Virus record (IMG/VR): IMGVR_UViG_3300032132_000023
Coordinates: 1-35,588 of that record
Direction: 5' to 3' (one strand)
DNA from: a virus
DNA: 35,588 bases
The position numbers and the translations under genes were made by a program. The notes under the pieces were generated by a model. That model ran no database searches. It was given only the letters and a program-made list of their open reading frames with translations, and was not told where the DNA came from. Shown one piece after another: positions 14,409 to 23,149 of the stretch. Positions within the stretch are counted from its first letter, which is position 1. Each line of letters starts with the position of its first letter.

Positions 14409-14791
14409 TATTTTTTACCTATAAATTTTGCTGCACCTCTAAACCCAAAACTTGCCGCTACAATAGTGCCTAGCAAATACTGATACCATTCAGGACAGTT
14501 ACTGAGAGCTACAAAGAAATTATTAACCCTTTCTTCTTCTCCAAATAACAATAAAATTAAGGGTAACGTAAAGACCACAGTAAGCCATTCGTCTTTCCAT
14601 GAAGTCTCGCTAGCTTTTGCTTGGGCAACGTCCCAATCGATTTCGCCAGCAGCTTTCTTTTGCATAACAGTGGCTTCTGCCTCTGCCTGAGCAACTTTAA
14701 CTTTAGTGTTGGCCCTTATCTTTTCGTTGCGGCCCTCAAGCCAACTCGAAGCTATCGCACCTAGCGGATTTAATATTGCACTAAGAAGCAT
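14408..14791 (-). CDS. holin of the 3TM type (gene-transfer-release family)
   Basis: A 127-residue membrane protein with three hydrophobic segments: residues 1-17, about 69-84 (EWLTVVFTLPLILLLF) and 103-124 (WYQYLLGTIVAASFGF). A charged coiled region lies between the first two. GEIDWD...SWKDEW and CPEWYQYLLG match the pattern of the 3TM holin family (PF11351-like). It would form membrane lesions that let the endolysin reach the wall at the end of infection. A strong GGAGGTGA ribosome site precedes the ATG. The endolysin gene is nearby, upstream in the same operon, forming a lysis cassette. Confidence 0.75.
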   Translation of the reverse strand: MLLSAILNPLGAIASSWLEGRNEKIRANTKVKVAQAEAEATVMQKKAAGEIDWDVAQAKASETSWKDEWLTVVFTLPLILLLFGEEERVNNFFVALSNCPEWYQYLLGTIVAASFGFRGAAKFIGKK

Positions 14792-14957
14792 CTTCTGTCA
14801 CCTCCTGCATTTCAATAGTACCTAATATAAAAGATTGCTGCTCTTCAAAAAGTTCTCTGAAATCCTCTAACCTCATAAAACCTACCCCAGCCCTACTCTG
14901 GTGCTTAGCATAAATTCCATACAGAACCTGTAGTTGTTCTTCAGTATAAAGAAGCAT
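14781..14957 (-). CDS. small hypothetical protein between endolysin and holin
   Basis: A 58-residue protein. The start at the complement of 14955-14957 is preferred because its ATG overlaps the endolysin stop (TAATG) and GGAG lies just upstream. A longer form beginning at 14975 is possible but less likely. It is acidic, with LYTEEQLQVLYGIYAKH at the start, and has no membrane segment. It overlaps the holin gene by 11 bases. Confidence 0.55.
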   Translation of the reverse strand: MLLYTEEQLQVLYGIYAKHQSRAGVGFMRLEDFRELFEEQQSFILGTIEMQEVTEDAS

Positions 14958-15325
14958 TAGTAACTCCACACCCAAGGTCTAGGACGTTCTGGAGATTCTT
15001 CAATGTCATCTATATGTATGAACCTAGAATCCCCCTTTTGGTTAACTCCAATGCCTGTGAAACCTGCCTTCAGAGCGCCCCTAAGGAGCTTGTAGGCGTT
15101 TTCTCCGTACACTGATACATCGATAGCCCTTCCTGTCGTATGAGCGCCTACAGTGTATTTTTCAATTTCTATAGGGTGCTTCGTACACCTGTATCCAGAG
15201 GTCACAATAAACGGAAACCCCAGTTCTTCTCGTAAGGCTTCTATTTTTTTCATGAAGTTTATATTCATACCTTCTTTATTGCAGTGACTGCATTTTAATT
15301 CAGCCGCTGTGAAATATTTAAACAT
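14957..15325 (-). CDS. M15-family peptidase endolysin (D-Ala-D-Ala/L-Ala-D-Glu-type carboxypeptidase)
   Basis: A 122-residue zinc peptidase that should cleave peptide bonds in peptidoglycan. The M15 motifs are TSGYRC (residues 42-47), GAHTTGRAIDV with H62 and D69, and FIHID with H104. Together H62, D69 and H104 make the Zn site. The N-terminal 'F-x-AAELKCSHC' segment is the usual start of the M15A endolysin-like subfamily. There is no signal peptide, so it needs the holin gene 166 bases further downstream to reach the wall. Length fits the compact phage form. Exact bond specificity cannot be read from the sequence. Confidence 0.88.
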   Translation of the reverse strand: MFKYFTAAELKCSHCNKEGMNINFMKKIEALREELGFPFIVTSGYRCTKHPIEIEKYTVGAHTTGRAIDVSVYGENAYKLLRGALKAGFTGIGVNQKGDSRFIHIDDIEESPERPRPWVWSY

Positions 15326-15340
15326 TAGTTATCACCCATG

Positions 15341-15670
15341 TTAAACCGCAAAAGAACTTCCGCATCCACAGGTTGTTTGTACATTTGGATTGCGAATTAT
15401 AAATTGAGATGAAAAATGGTCGGAAGAATAATCAATCTCAGCACCATTTAAATACTGTAGACTCAATGGGTCTACTACTAATGTAATACCATCCGTTGTG
15501 ACAGCTTCATCATCTTCCTTTTTATCATCAAAGGTAAAGCCATACTGGAATCCTGAACATCCTCCACCCTGTATAAACACACGCAAAGTTATATCTTCCG
15601 AAATATCGGGGTCTTCGTGCATAATTTCTTTTACTTTCTTAGCAGCAGCGCTGTGGAATGTTACGCTCAT
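15341..15670 (-). CDS. A-type Fe-S cluster carrier (ErpA/IscA/HesB family)
   Basis: A 109-residue protein strongly resembling bacterial ErpA. The three cluster-binding cysteines are C38 (GGGCSGFQYGF), C101 and C103 (TCGCGSSF), and the VVDPLSLQYL core is also present. Such proteins carry Fe-S clusters from the assembly scaffold to client proteins. As a phage gene it is an auxiliary metabolic gene. It lies in the late operon between a secreted protein and the endolysin, with AAGGAG before its ATG. Likely clients include host Fe-S enzymes or the phage's own Cas4-like nuclease (8540-9400), which is inference. All key residues are intact. Confidence 0.93.
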   Translation of the reverse strand: MSVTFHSAAAKKVKEIMHEDPDISEDITLRVFIQGGGCSGFQYGFTFDDKKEDDEAVTTDGITLVVDPLSLQYLNGAEIDYSSDHFSSQFIIRNPNVQTTCGCGSSFAV

Positions 15671-15686
15671 TATTTAAACTCCTTAA

Positions 15687-16001
15687 TTAAACAGCACACT
15701 GCAAAGCTATCAAATTTATTACCATAATACCTTTGTAGCCTTTAGCTTCTAACTGAGCTATAAGTTTACTAGCTTCTAAAATTTCTGCCTTTCGTGCATT
15801 GTATTGTGCCGTCGTGATTTTATTTTTTCTAAGCCTATCATTTAAGAATACTCTCCATTTACCAATTAAAACATCTCTGTTTTCAGTAGAAACTAAAACC
15901 TCTGCAAACTTAATAATATTAGTACATTTAGATGGGGGCAGAGATGGGGCCGCAACCGCCCTCTGTATAAATAAAAGAAGTATTAATAGAAGTATTTTCA
16001 T
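15687..16001 (-). CDS. small secreted/periplasmic protein, unknown
   Basis: A 104-residue protein with a clear N-terminal signal: a Lys, a run of Leu/Ile (residues 3-11) and a likely cleavage after AVAA near residue 18. The mature part has two cysteines (about 26 and 102) that may form a disulphide in the periplasm. It also has a helical charged middle (WRVFLNDRLRKNK). Its start overlaps the end of the giant virion protein gene by 4 bases (ATGA). Near the endolysin and holin it could be a lysis accessory protein, but no lipobox or spanin pattern is evident. Function unknown. Confidence 0.6.
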   Translation of the reverse strand: MKILLLILLLFIQRAVAAPSLPPSKCTNIIKFAEVLVSTENRDVLIGKWRVFLNDRLRKNKITTAQYNARKAEILEASKLIAQLEAKGYKGIMVINLIALQCAV

Positions 16002-19000
16002 CTGCCAATATGAAGACCTGTAGTTCTAATATCAGTTGCAGGAGAACCACGATTAGGATTAAAGGCGTGTGCCGCCGATGCGATTGTCGAGCGATTCATA
16101 CCTTGAGGGCTGTTAAATACATATTGCTCACCCAAGCCGTAGCCATACAGACCGCCCCCAATGGCTCCACCTACCGCTCCTGCCCCCGCTATCGACTTAT
16201 TAAGAGCGCCTAATAGCTTACCACCAAACGCACTACCGAAAGCACCTAATGCTATATCGAAAGTATCACCCCCTCTCAACGCAGCCCCAGTAGCGCCCAT
16301 AGCGCCTTTCACTAGTGGCCCTCCCGGTACAAAAAAAGATCCTATTTGCAACGCTATACCTAATGCATCCTTAATGCCAAATTTACGTTTCGGTCGTTGA
16401 TTTTTCCATTGCGCTCCCCGCATCGCGGCATCCATTGCTTCAAATTTGTCCCAATCACTAGCGGTTTCCGGCGTTACACCAAGCCGAGTAAAAACATCTA
16501 ATGCTGTTTGGCCTTGATAATGGGATCTCCACTCCGGGCGCGACCAATAAGCATCAAAAATAGCGGCACCAGCCTTTTCGTCAATTGCTCGCTCAAGCCC
16601 AGATCCAAATTGATTAACATTATAGCGCCGGTATCCTTGATCGTTACGGGTCGGAAAATAGCCGGGGTTGATCCACCCTTCTTCACCGAAAGCCACATTA
16701 CTCGTCCTTAATCCTATAGCTCCCGGCGCTACCCTGTAGGCACCGAAATACCGTCTATCGTTACCCGTAAGGTGAGCGTGACGTCCCACATTCGCAGCGG
16801 CCTGCATCTCGTTTTGCCACTGTGGATTTGCAAGTGTTTCCCCATATTGAGCTTGCACCCACTGCGGACTACCAATAGGAGCCTCTGAAGTCGCTGTAGC
16901 CTGGACTTCGGCAGGAGTTCTATTCAATCCTTCCGTCAATCTGGCATGATCATCCGAAGCAGTACTAACCAGTTCATTCCATACGGAGTCATCAGCATAG
17001 TTAACAGAGGTAGTAGTGGGGACGTCAGTAACGGTAGTAGTAGTGGGGACGTCAGTAACGGTAGTAGTAGTCGGGACGTCAGTAACGGTAGTAGTAGTGG
17101 GGGTAGTAGCAACAGGAGTAGTACCTTCCAATCCTCCCATCATTTCTGCATAGTGGGCGCGTAGAGCGGGGTCACTTATCGTATCTAAAAGTGTATTACC
17201 TAAAGCTTCGCCACCTTCATTAAATTGTACTCTTCCACCTTTCCCATGTAGATACCGTACACTACTTTCTAGCTTATCTCCTGCTGAAGTCTTTAAAGGA
17301 TAAGGAGCTTCTGCTTTCTTCCAATATTTAACACCTTTAGCATAGACCCTATCTCCAAAAACAGTAGCGATGTCTGCGCTTTGTACGGCCTGACCAGTTT
17401 TTTTATCAATAAAAAGATGTTGGTCGGCTGGATTCACGCCTATTTCAACAACATCATCGTCCATTTCTTTTAGTACATTTCTCATTGTCGTGTAGTTACC
17501 ATCTACAGACATAGCAGGATTTTTAGTTTGAGCTTCAGGTACTTCGAATTTTTTTATCTTAGCAGCGATGTTTACCCTTCTTTGTTGACTAACGGAAAAC
17601 ATAGCATCCGTTAAAGTTACATGTGGAGCATAAGACAAAACTTGTCCATCATAATTTTTTTCGTGTATTGTTTGAAGTTTAAAAGCGCGGTCCCCCATTT
17701 TCTCAGCTAATTCAGGATATAGGGTTTTGTCAAATGAAGAGTTTAGATTTAATCTAGCTGCAATAAAAGTACCCTCTTCTACAGGAGCCATAATAAGTTT
17801 ATTAGCTTTTTTAGTTCCTGCTTTTGCTGTGCCTACTAAAGACTCTAACTCTTCTATGTCTTTAACAGAATAATTTTTTAATTTAGAACCATCAGTTAAA
17901 GACGCATCAGCACCTATGTCTAAGGGTGGCGTTATTGTCTCCTCATTGCGTTTCAGGACTCTGGCGCGTTTGGCTAAGTCATCGAATAGCACCATGTTAC
18001 GGGTGTCTTTTTTCCGCAGCGTTTTAGCAATTTTACCCCATTGATGTTTCTTAATTCCGCCTCGACTTCCTTGATCGTAGTATTTGATGCCGGGGATGCC
18101 AGCCTTTTCTAAAATGGAAGACGCTTCTTTGTCACTAAAGAACCCACTTAATTCGTCGTAAATTTCTCGACCCGTCTTGTTTTCTAGCGGGTATAGGTGC
18201 TTCGTATCTCTTTCCAGTTTCGCTTGTAGCGCCCCCATATTTTCCCGCACACTCTGCGGTTGCTCACTAAACGGCGCATCCCAATCCAGCATCTTGGCCA
18301 CATCTTCATCGGGGATATCTATTTCGTAGAGGAAGCTGCCCGGTTGAGTAGACAATCGTTCGAAATCAAATTGTTCAACAATTTCACGATCTTGTTTACT
18401 ACCTTTAATAAACTCATCAAAAAAATCAAGAGCGGCATTTCTGACATCACTATCGGGTAATCCCTGCCTTTTACGCAACCGGCCAATATCCAAAGACAAC
18501 CCTGCTGGGCCAAATTCATCAACAAAAGAAGTAATTTTTCGCCCATCCAAAAATACAGTCGCGTCGGTTTGTAACGCTTGCTCGTAGAAACCCGCCACTT
18601 TAGGGTCCTGCGCCACATACATTCCATGTCCGAATTTTTTTTCGCCCTCGCCTGTCCCTATCTTGGAGGGATCTAGGGCTTCAAATTTATGCGGTGAACC
18701 GTGATAGGTAACCTGAGTACGTGCAGCAGTGCTATACGGATTTAGATCTGATGTCTCACGCCCCACACCTCTAGTCTCACGCCCCACACCTCTAGTCACA
18801 AGCCTTGAAATAAGAGATCCTGCACCTAAGCTTTGACGCTGCCCACCTCCCGAAAACCCAAGCCTTACTAGTGGGTCTACCGAACCACCACCTACAAAAC
18901 CAAGGCGTCTTAGTGGGTCATCATCAGCACGAAACGCTCCACCGGCTTCGTCAACAAAACGCTCACCCGTATATGGGTTTCTGCGGTCCTCTGGTCTCTC

Positions 19001-22000
19001 TACCGCATTACGCACATCCACCTCTCCACCAGTAGCAAAAGTACGGAATCTATATATACTAGGATCTGCCTTTCCTTCTGACCCACTTGAGCCTCCCCCA
19101 TTTGGCTTGTCTTCTAAATAAGGCATCCCCCACTCTCTAGAATAGCGGTTAAGCTCGTGAGCAATCGGTATAACATTAACAATGTCTTGTCCAAAACCTT
19201 CGATATCCCCGCCAGCAAGATTTTCTATAGCATCTCCAAAACCTTTAAGAACATCGTTAGCATAACTTAACGCAGGACTTGCGGCTTCCGTTATACCCTC
19301 ACCCCTTTTGAAATTATATTTCCAAGCGGACCCCGCCTTAACAGCCCACCAAGGTAAGAGTTCTCCGCTAAGTTCAAAAGTTTTCTTTAAAGAAGTTGGT
19401 AAATCCTTATCAGGGTCATATGACGGCTTAGTAACATCGCGTAAGAACTGAACGGAGCCAGTACCAATAACAGTTGCTCCTAACATTCTAACTGCTAACT
19501 TAGCATCGCCATCTTCAATGCGCTTAATAAGTGCGTTTGTTTGAGCCGTTTTAGCCTGTGTCCAAGACATGAATTGACCAAACGATCTGATAAAAGGATC
19601 TCTATGTTGTGTAAAAAGAAGCCTGTTACCAACTTTAGGAACAAGACGGTCTCTATCCATAGCCTTTTGACCTGCTCTAGTAAGGATCTCTCTTCCTGTA
19701 TCATCACCAAAAGCCTCTTCTGCGCTTTTAAACCTAGCTAAGTTTGACAAATCATCCTCTTGTAGTCCTAATTCTCTTAGCTCTCTTCCTAAAGCTTTAG
19801 ATATTTTAGGATTTTTTATGAGTTGTTCTGAAATCTCAAAAGCTCTGTAAGCTCCTACGTCAAAAGCATATTTACCAGCAGCCTCCGTTACCATCTTTAA
19901 TCCAGTAAGCCTAAAGAAGCCCCTCTGCATATTGTTTAATTTTTGAGTGGTTGATTGCAGCGGGTCCACTGAATGCACCATTAAAGCACTTAATTCTAAC
20001 TCAAAAGAATTGTCGTATTGAAGACCAGCCCTTTTGTGCAACGCACCACCTGGCTGGAATCTCCCTGTAATTCCTTTAGTTGCTGCTGCAAACGTAGATG
20101 TTTTCCACGGAGAAATAAAATCTGCTAGTGATGTTATACCTACTCTGGTTAAATACATCATATTTGCAAGACCAACTAAACTCTTAGTTGCCATAGAAGC
20201 TAGAGGTTGCGTCCCATGCCAAGCATCTCCGTACTTACCAAAAAAAGCATTAACAGTATCTTTCATAGCATTTTTATATGCTAAATGAGAGTCACTGTTG
20301 CGTACACCCTTAAAAGCTTGGTTGACATCAGCAAAGGCTTGGTCTAAAAGTTCTCCGTTAGGACCAAACGTACTTGCAAATTCTCGTATTTTTATAGTCT
20401 TATCTGCGTAAGTATAAAAAACATCTAAAGTATCTAATTCTAGAAAACCCGCTTCAGCTAATGCTTTCCGCACATCATCATCTTTTATAAATCTTGTCTT
20501 TTCAAAATGATCTAAAAGTGGGCGAATTTTAAAATTATCGCCAACAATTTTTTCCTCGTTAAAACGTGTTTTAATTCTGTCTTGGCTAAGACCCTTCATA
20601 AACATTTTTTCGTACAATTTTTCAACTTCACTATCTATCTTTTTTTCAGATAGTTTTGAGTCTTTAAATTCTCCCTTTTTAAATTGTTCTCGTATAATGT
20701 CTTTAAACTTTTGTGGGTCTCTTGTAATTGCCTCATAGTTATAAAGCTGTGGCATTCCGTAGTTTTCTATTTCATCAAAGTCAATCTTAACGGCTTTAAC
20801 ACTTTTTGCTAACGCATCTCTTTGTTGTTTAAGTAATGGAACAATACGCATAACCTCATCTAATTGTGCTTGAGATAAACCAGTTTCTAAATCACCCGCT
20901 AGTCCTTTGTAACCCACAGTCGGCCTTACATAACCTACCATATGTTCAAAATTTATCATTTCACCAGCAACTTTTCGTACAGCTTTATCGCCAAACGAGT
21001 CACCTAGCGAAGCTCCTAGTTCTCGCAAATACTCAGTTATGGCTACATAAGACCTATGCTCAACAGATTTAGTACCGCCCCCAGGTCGATCTAATAATAG
21101 ATTTGCTACTATCTTACCGGCACCCCCCAATGAATCTAGCTTAGTACTTGCCGTAGCAGATGTCAGAAATTTTAGATAAGTAGAGGACAGCCCTTTCTTC
21201 CATTCCTTATTAACAATTAACATTCCAGTTTTTTTATCGTAGTGAGAAATATCTGCCTTTTGAATCATTCTTTGCCATCTCATTAGACCAGCGCCGGTCA
21301 CCATAAAACCAACGGTAGCTCCCCACTCATCATCGTCGTCTAAGAAAAAATGGCTGGCAGTATACCCACCAAGCGCACCAAAAGCAGGTCGTGTTCCTTC
21401 TCGTATTAAATATTCTAAAGTACCTGCTGTAATTTTATCGTCTTTTATAGCCCTGTCGAATATAGATTCAGTTAAATCGTGACCATCCATACCTCGATTA
21501 ATTACATGTTGTTTATTTTGTAATCTTAAGTTGTTATAATCACGAGTTAGGCCACTTAATTCTTGTCGCGCTGTCTTTAGTTCGCCTTCTATTATTTTTT
21601 GTTCTGCTTTTTCAGCTTCAGTTAAAGCATTCACATTTTTTATTTTAGGAATTTTTGCTGTTAACTCAGCTATCTCATCAATTTTTTCTGTTCTTAACTT
21701 TCCTATCTTTGCCATATCGTCTATTATTTCTGCATCAAATAAAGGATCAACATCAAATTTAGAACCTGCCCTAGCCACTTCTTCCGCAGCAACAGTATCT
21801 ACATAGTCAATGGTCTCACGGCTTACCTGATAGGGTTTCCCGACTGAATTAGTTCTTAAATCCTCAAGTTCTAAACTAGCTTTTTTGGGGTCGGTTTTTT
21901 GGGGCGGGAACGTTGTCTTTTTTGGTACAATTTCAGGACCATCAAGAACTACATCTCCACTTTTAGAAGCATAATCTATTGCGTCTATAGCAGATTTACC

Positions 22001-23137
22001 TTCAGCTATACTTTCTCTTACAGTCGCAGAAGTATCATCGGCTACCTGCTGGTCTCGACCGCCTCTTGACTTAATAAATTTAGTACCAATCCAATCCGAT
22101 AAAGCTGAACTGGAGCCGCCAAGAGCTGCCGCAACACCAATCATAGTGGGGTCAACCTCTTGTTGATGAACATGTCCCCAAAGAGCGGCGTCTGCTGCAC
22201 CAAAACCACCGCCAACGCCAATACTTACAACCTTTCCAGCCTTAGCAATTTTTGTCCAAGGCACCAATAGTGTAATAGGGTCTAAAAGAGCAACGCCCAT
22301 ACGCCCAGCAAGCATTCCTAAATCTTCGTCGTACAAACTAACGCCACGAAACTCTGGATACTCTTCAAGAAATTCTCTTAGTTCTTGCTCATTAATATCA
22401 GCTAGTTTTTGTTTGTATGTTTTATTTGTACTGATAGCAGATAGACCTGCCGCTTTTGTTACAGTCCAGATGTTACCGAAAATTGTTTTTTCTTTTGCCC
22501 ACCCAGCACTCATTCTTCTTGCGAGAGGGATATCTTCTAAAGCCGGTGCAGAAAGAGGAGTAGAGTACAAAGAATAATCTATATTAGAATGTTCGATTTC
22601 AAAGTGTCCTAGAGGAGTAACAGGTTTATGTTCGGGAACAACTAGAGCTGGCCTTTCTTTAACTGAATCCAACGCCGCCAATACTTTAGGAATATAAGCG
22701 CGTGTTTCTGCGTTTAAGTCGTTGAGGTCAGCGCCAGCATCGATCCACTTATCTGTCTTTCCCGGCCCCTGATTATAAGCAGCAATAGCATATATAATAT
22801 TGCCATCGTACTTTTCAACCATAGCATTAAGATAGTCTTTACCAACGCGGTCTACTTCTTCAATACTATCATCTTTTGCAGGAAGTACACCATAGCCCGG
22901 ATCACCAGCAGTAGCTAACATTACTTGTCGCCTACCCCTAGCCCCAGATTTAGGATTAATTGCAAAAGGATCTCCACCGCTTTCTACTTGTATAACTGCT
23001 CGGTGTAGTGGGTCTGTTTCTATAGGAAGACCCGTTGAATCTGGTGTAGAGCTTTTAGAATCACGATAGACAATTGGCAAAAAAGGTTCTTCATCTCTAT
23101 CTGAATCAAAAGGTGTGTTGTAGTTTAAATCCCGCAC
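15998..23137 (-). CDS. giant virion protein: lytic transglycosylase, membrane-active body, ADP-ribosyltransferase-like and polyvalent-type domains
   Basis: A 2379-residue protein, probably the internal/ejection protein equivalent to T7 gp16. Residues about 41-160 are a lytic transglycosylase domain (E52 in QVESGGDPFA, GARGRRQVM near 65-73, AYNQGPG at 120-126, YIPKVLAAL near 148). Gly/Ala-rich hydrophobic stretches near 272-350, 585-615 and 980-1025 could insert into membranes. Residues about 1475-1725 match an ADP-ribosyltransferase-like domain of polyvalent proteins: TYHGSPHKF with H1479, FGHGMYVAQ with Y1507 and a closing GIKYYDQGSRG...NMVLFDD. Residues about 1780-1930 resemble a second polyvalent-associated domain (VEEGTFIAARLNL...VVEIGVNPADQHLF...TGQAV). 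A Thr-rich linker (about 2012-2043) and a Gly/Ala-rich end follow. The start is GTG 23137 after GAGGAAA. Confidence 0.85.
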   Translation of the reverse strand: MRDLNYNTPFDSDRDEEPFLPIVYRDSKSSTPDSTGLPIETDPLHRAVIQVESGGDPFAINPKSGARGRRQVMLATAGDPGYGVLPAKDDSIEEVDRVGKDYLNAMVEKYDGNIIYAIAAYNQGPGKTDKWIDAGADLNDLNAETRAYIPKVLAALDSVKERPALVVPEHKPVTPLGHFEIEHSNIDYSLYSTPLSAPALEDIPLARRMSAGWAKEKTIFGNIWTVTKAAGLSAISTNKTYKQKLADINEQELREFLEEYPEFRGVSLYDEDLGMLAGRMGVALLDPITLLVPWTKIAKAGKVVSIGVGGGFGAADAALWGHVHQQEVDPTMIGVAAALGGSSSALSDWIGTKFIKSRGGRDQQVADDTSATVRESIAEGKSAIDAIDYASKSGDVVLDGPEIVPKKTTFPPQKTDPKKASLELEDLRTNSVGKPYQVSRETIDYVDTVAAEEVARAGSKFDVDPLFDAEIIDDMAKIGKLRTEKIDEIAELTAKIPKIKNVNALTEAEKAEQKIIEGELKTARQELSGLTRDYNNLRLQNKQHVINRGMDGHDLTESIFDRAIKDDKITAGTLEYLIREGTRPAFGALGGYTASHFFLDDDDEWGATVGFMVTGAGLMRWQRMIQKADISHYDKKTGMLIVNKEWKKGLSSTYLKFLTSATASTKLDSLGGAGKIVANLLLDRPGGGTKSVEHRSYVAITEYLRELGASLGDSFGDKAVRKVAGEMINFEHMVGYVRPTVGYKGLAGDLETGLSQAQLDEVMRIVPLLKQQRDALAKSVKAVKIDFDEIENYGMPQLYNYEAITRDPQKFKDIIREQFKKGEFKDSKLSEKKIDSEVEKLYEKMFMKGLSQDRIKTRFNEEKIVGDNFKIRPLLDHFEKTRFIKDDDVRKALAEAGFLELDTLDVFYTYADKTIKIREFASTFGPNGELLDQAFADVNQAFKGVRNSDSHLAYKNAMKDTVNAFFGKYGDAWHGTQPLASMATKSLVGLANMMYLTRVGITSLADFISPWKTSTFAAATKGITGRFQPGGALHKRAGLQYDNSFELELSALMVHSVDPLQSTTQKLNNMQRGFFRLTGLKMVTEAAGKYAFDVGAYRAFEISEQLIKNPKISKALGRELRELGLQEDDLSNLARFKSAEEAFGDDTGREILTRAGQKAMDRDRLVPKVGNRLLFTQHRDPFIRSFGQFMSWTQAKTAQTNALIKRIEDGDAKLAVRMLGATVIGTGSVQFLRDVTKPSYDPDKDLPTSLKKTFELSGELLPWWAVKAGSAWKYNFKRGEGITEAASPALSYANDVLKGFGDAIENLAGGDIEGFGQDIVNVIPIAHELNRYSREWGMPYLEDKPNGGGSSGSEGKADPSIYRFRTFATGGEVDVRNAVERPEDRRNPYTGERFVDEAGGAFRADDDPLRRLGFVGGGSVDPLVRLGFSGGGQRQSLGAGSLISRLVTRGVGRETRGVGRETSDLNPYSTAARTQVTYHGSPHKFEALDPSKIGTGEGEKKFGHGMYVAQDPKVAGFYEQALQTDATVFLDGRKITSFVDEFGPAGLSLDIGRLRKRQGLPDSDVRNAALDFFDEFIKGSKQDREIVEQFDFERLSTQPGSFLYEIDIPDEDVAKMLDWDAPFSEQPQSVRENMGALQAKLERDTKHLYPLENKTGREIYDELSGFFSDKEASSILEKAGIPGIKYYDQGSRGGIKKHQWGKIAKTLRKKDTRNMVLFDDLAKRARVLKRNEETITPPLDIGADASLTDGSKLKNYSVKDIEELESLVGTAKAGTKKANKLIMAPVEEGTFIAARLNLNSSFDKTLYPELAEKMGDRAFKLQTIHEKNYDGQVLSYAPHVTLTDAMFSVSQQRRVNIAAKIKKFEVPEAQTKNPAMSVDGNYTTMRNVLKEMDDDVVEIGVNPADQHLFIDKKTGQAVQSADIATVFGDRVYAKGVKYWKKAEAPYPLKTSAGDKLESSVRYLHGKGGRVQFNEGGEALGNTLLDTISDPALRAHYAEMMGGLEGTTPVATTPTTTTVTDVPTTTTVTDVPTTTTVTDVPTTTSVNYADDSVWNELVSTASDDHARLTEGLNRTPAEVQATATSEAPIGSPQWVQAQYGETLANPQWQNEMQAAANVGRHAHLTGNDRRYFGAYRVAPGAIGLRTSNVAFGEEGWINPGYFPTRNDQGYRRYNVNQFGSGLERAIDEKAGAAIFDAYWSRPEWRSHYQGQTALDVFTRLGVTPETASDWDKFEAMDAAMRGAQWKNQRPKRKFGIKDALGIALQIGSFFVPGGPLVKGAMGATGAALRGGDTFDIALGAFGSAFGGKLLGALNKSIAGAGAVGGAIGGGLYGYGLGEQYVFNSPQGMNRSTIASAAHAFNPNRGSPATDIRTTGLHIGR
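17009..17101 (-). repeat. 27-bp tandem repeat encoding a TTTTVTDVP linker
   Basis: Three near-identical copies of a 27-bp unit encode TTTTVTDVP in a row inside the giant virion protein (about residues 2012-2043), with partial Thr-rich units on each side. It separates the polyvalent-type domains from the Gly/Ala-rich C-terminus and reads as a flexible, possibly length-variable linker. Confidence 0.85.
18754..18795 (-). repeat. perfect 21-bp tandem duplication
   Basis: Two identical 21-bp copies stand side by side (18754-18774 and 18775-18795), encoding RGVGRET twice. They lie just before the ADP-ribosyltransferase-like domain of the giant virion protein. A perfect match suggests a recent slippage event in an inter-domain linker. 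Confidence 0.9.
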
Positions 23138-23149
23138 AGATAATTTCCT

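Noticed and set aside
16985-17110. CRISPR-like array suggested by regular 27-bp repeats
   Set aside because: The repeats are contiguous without spacers and are in frame with a Thr-rich protein linker.
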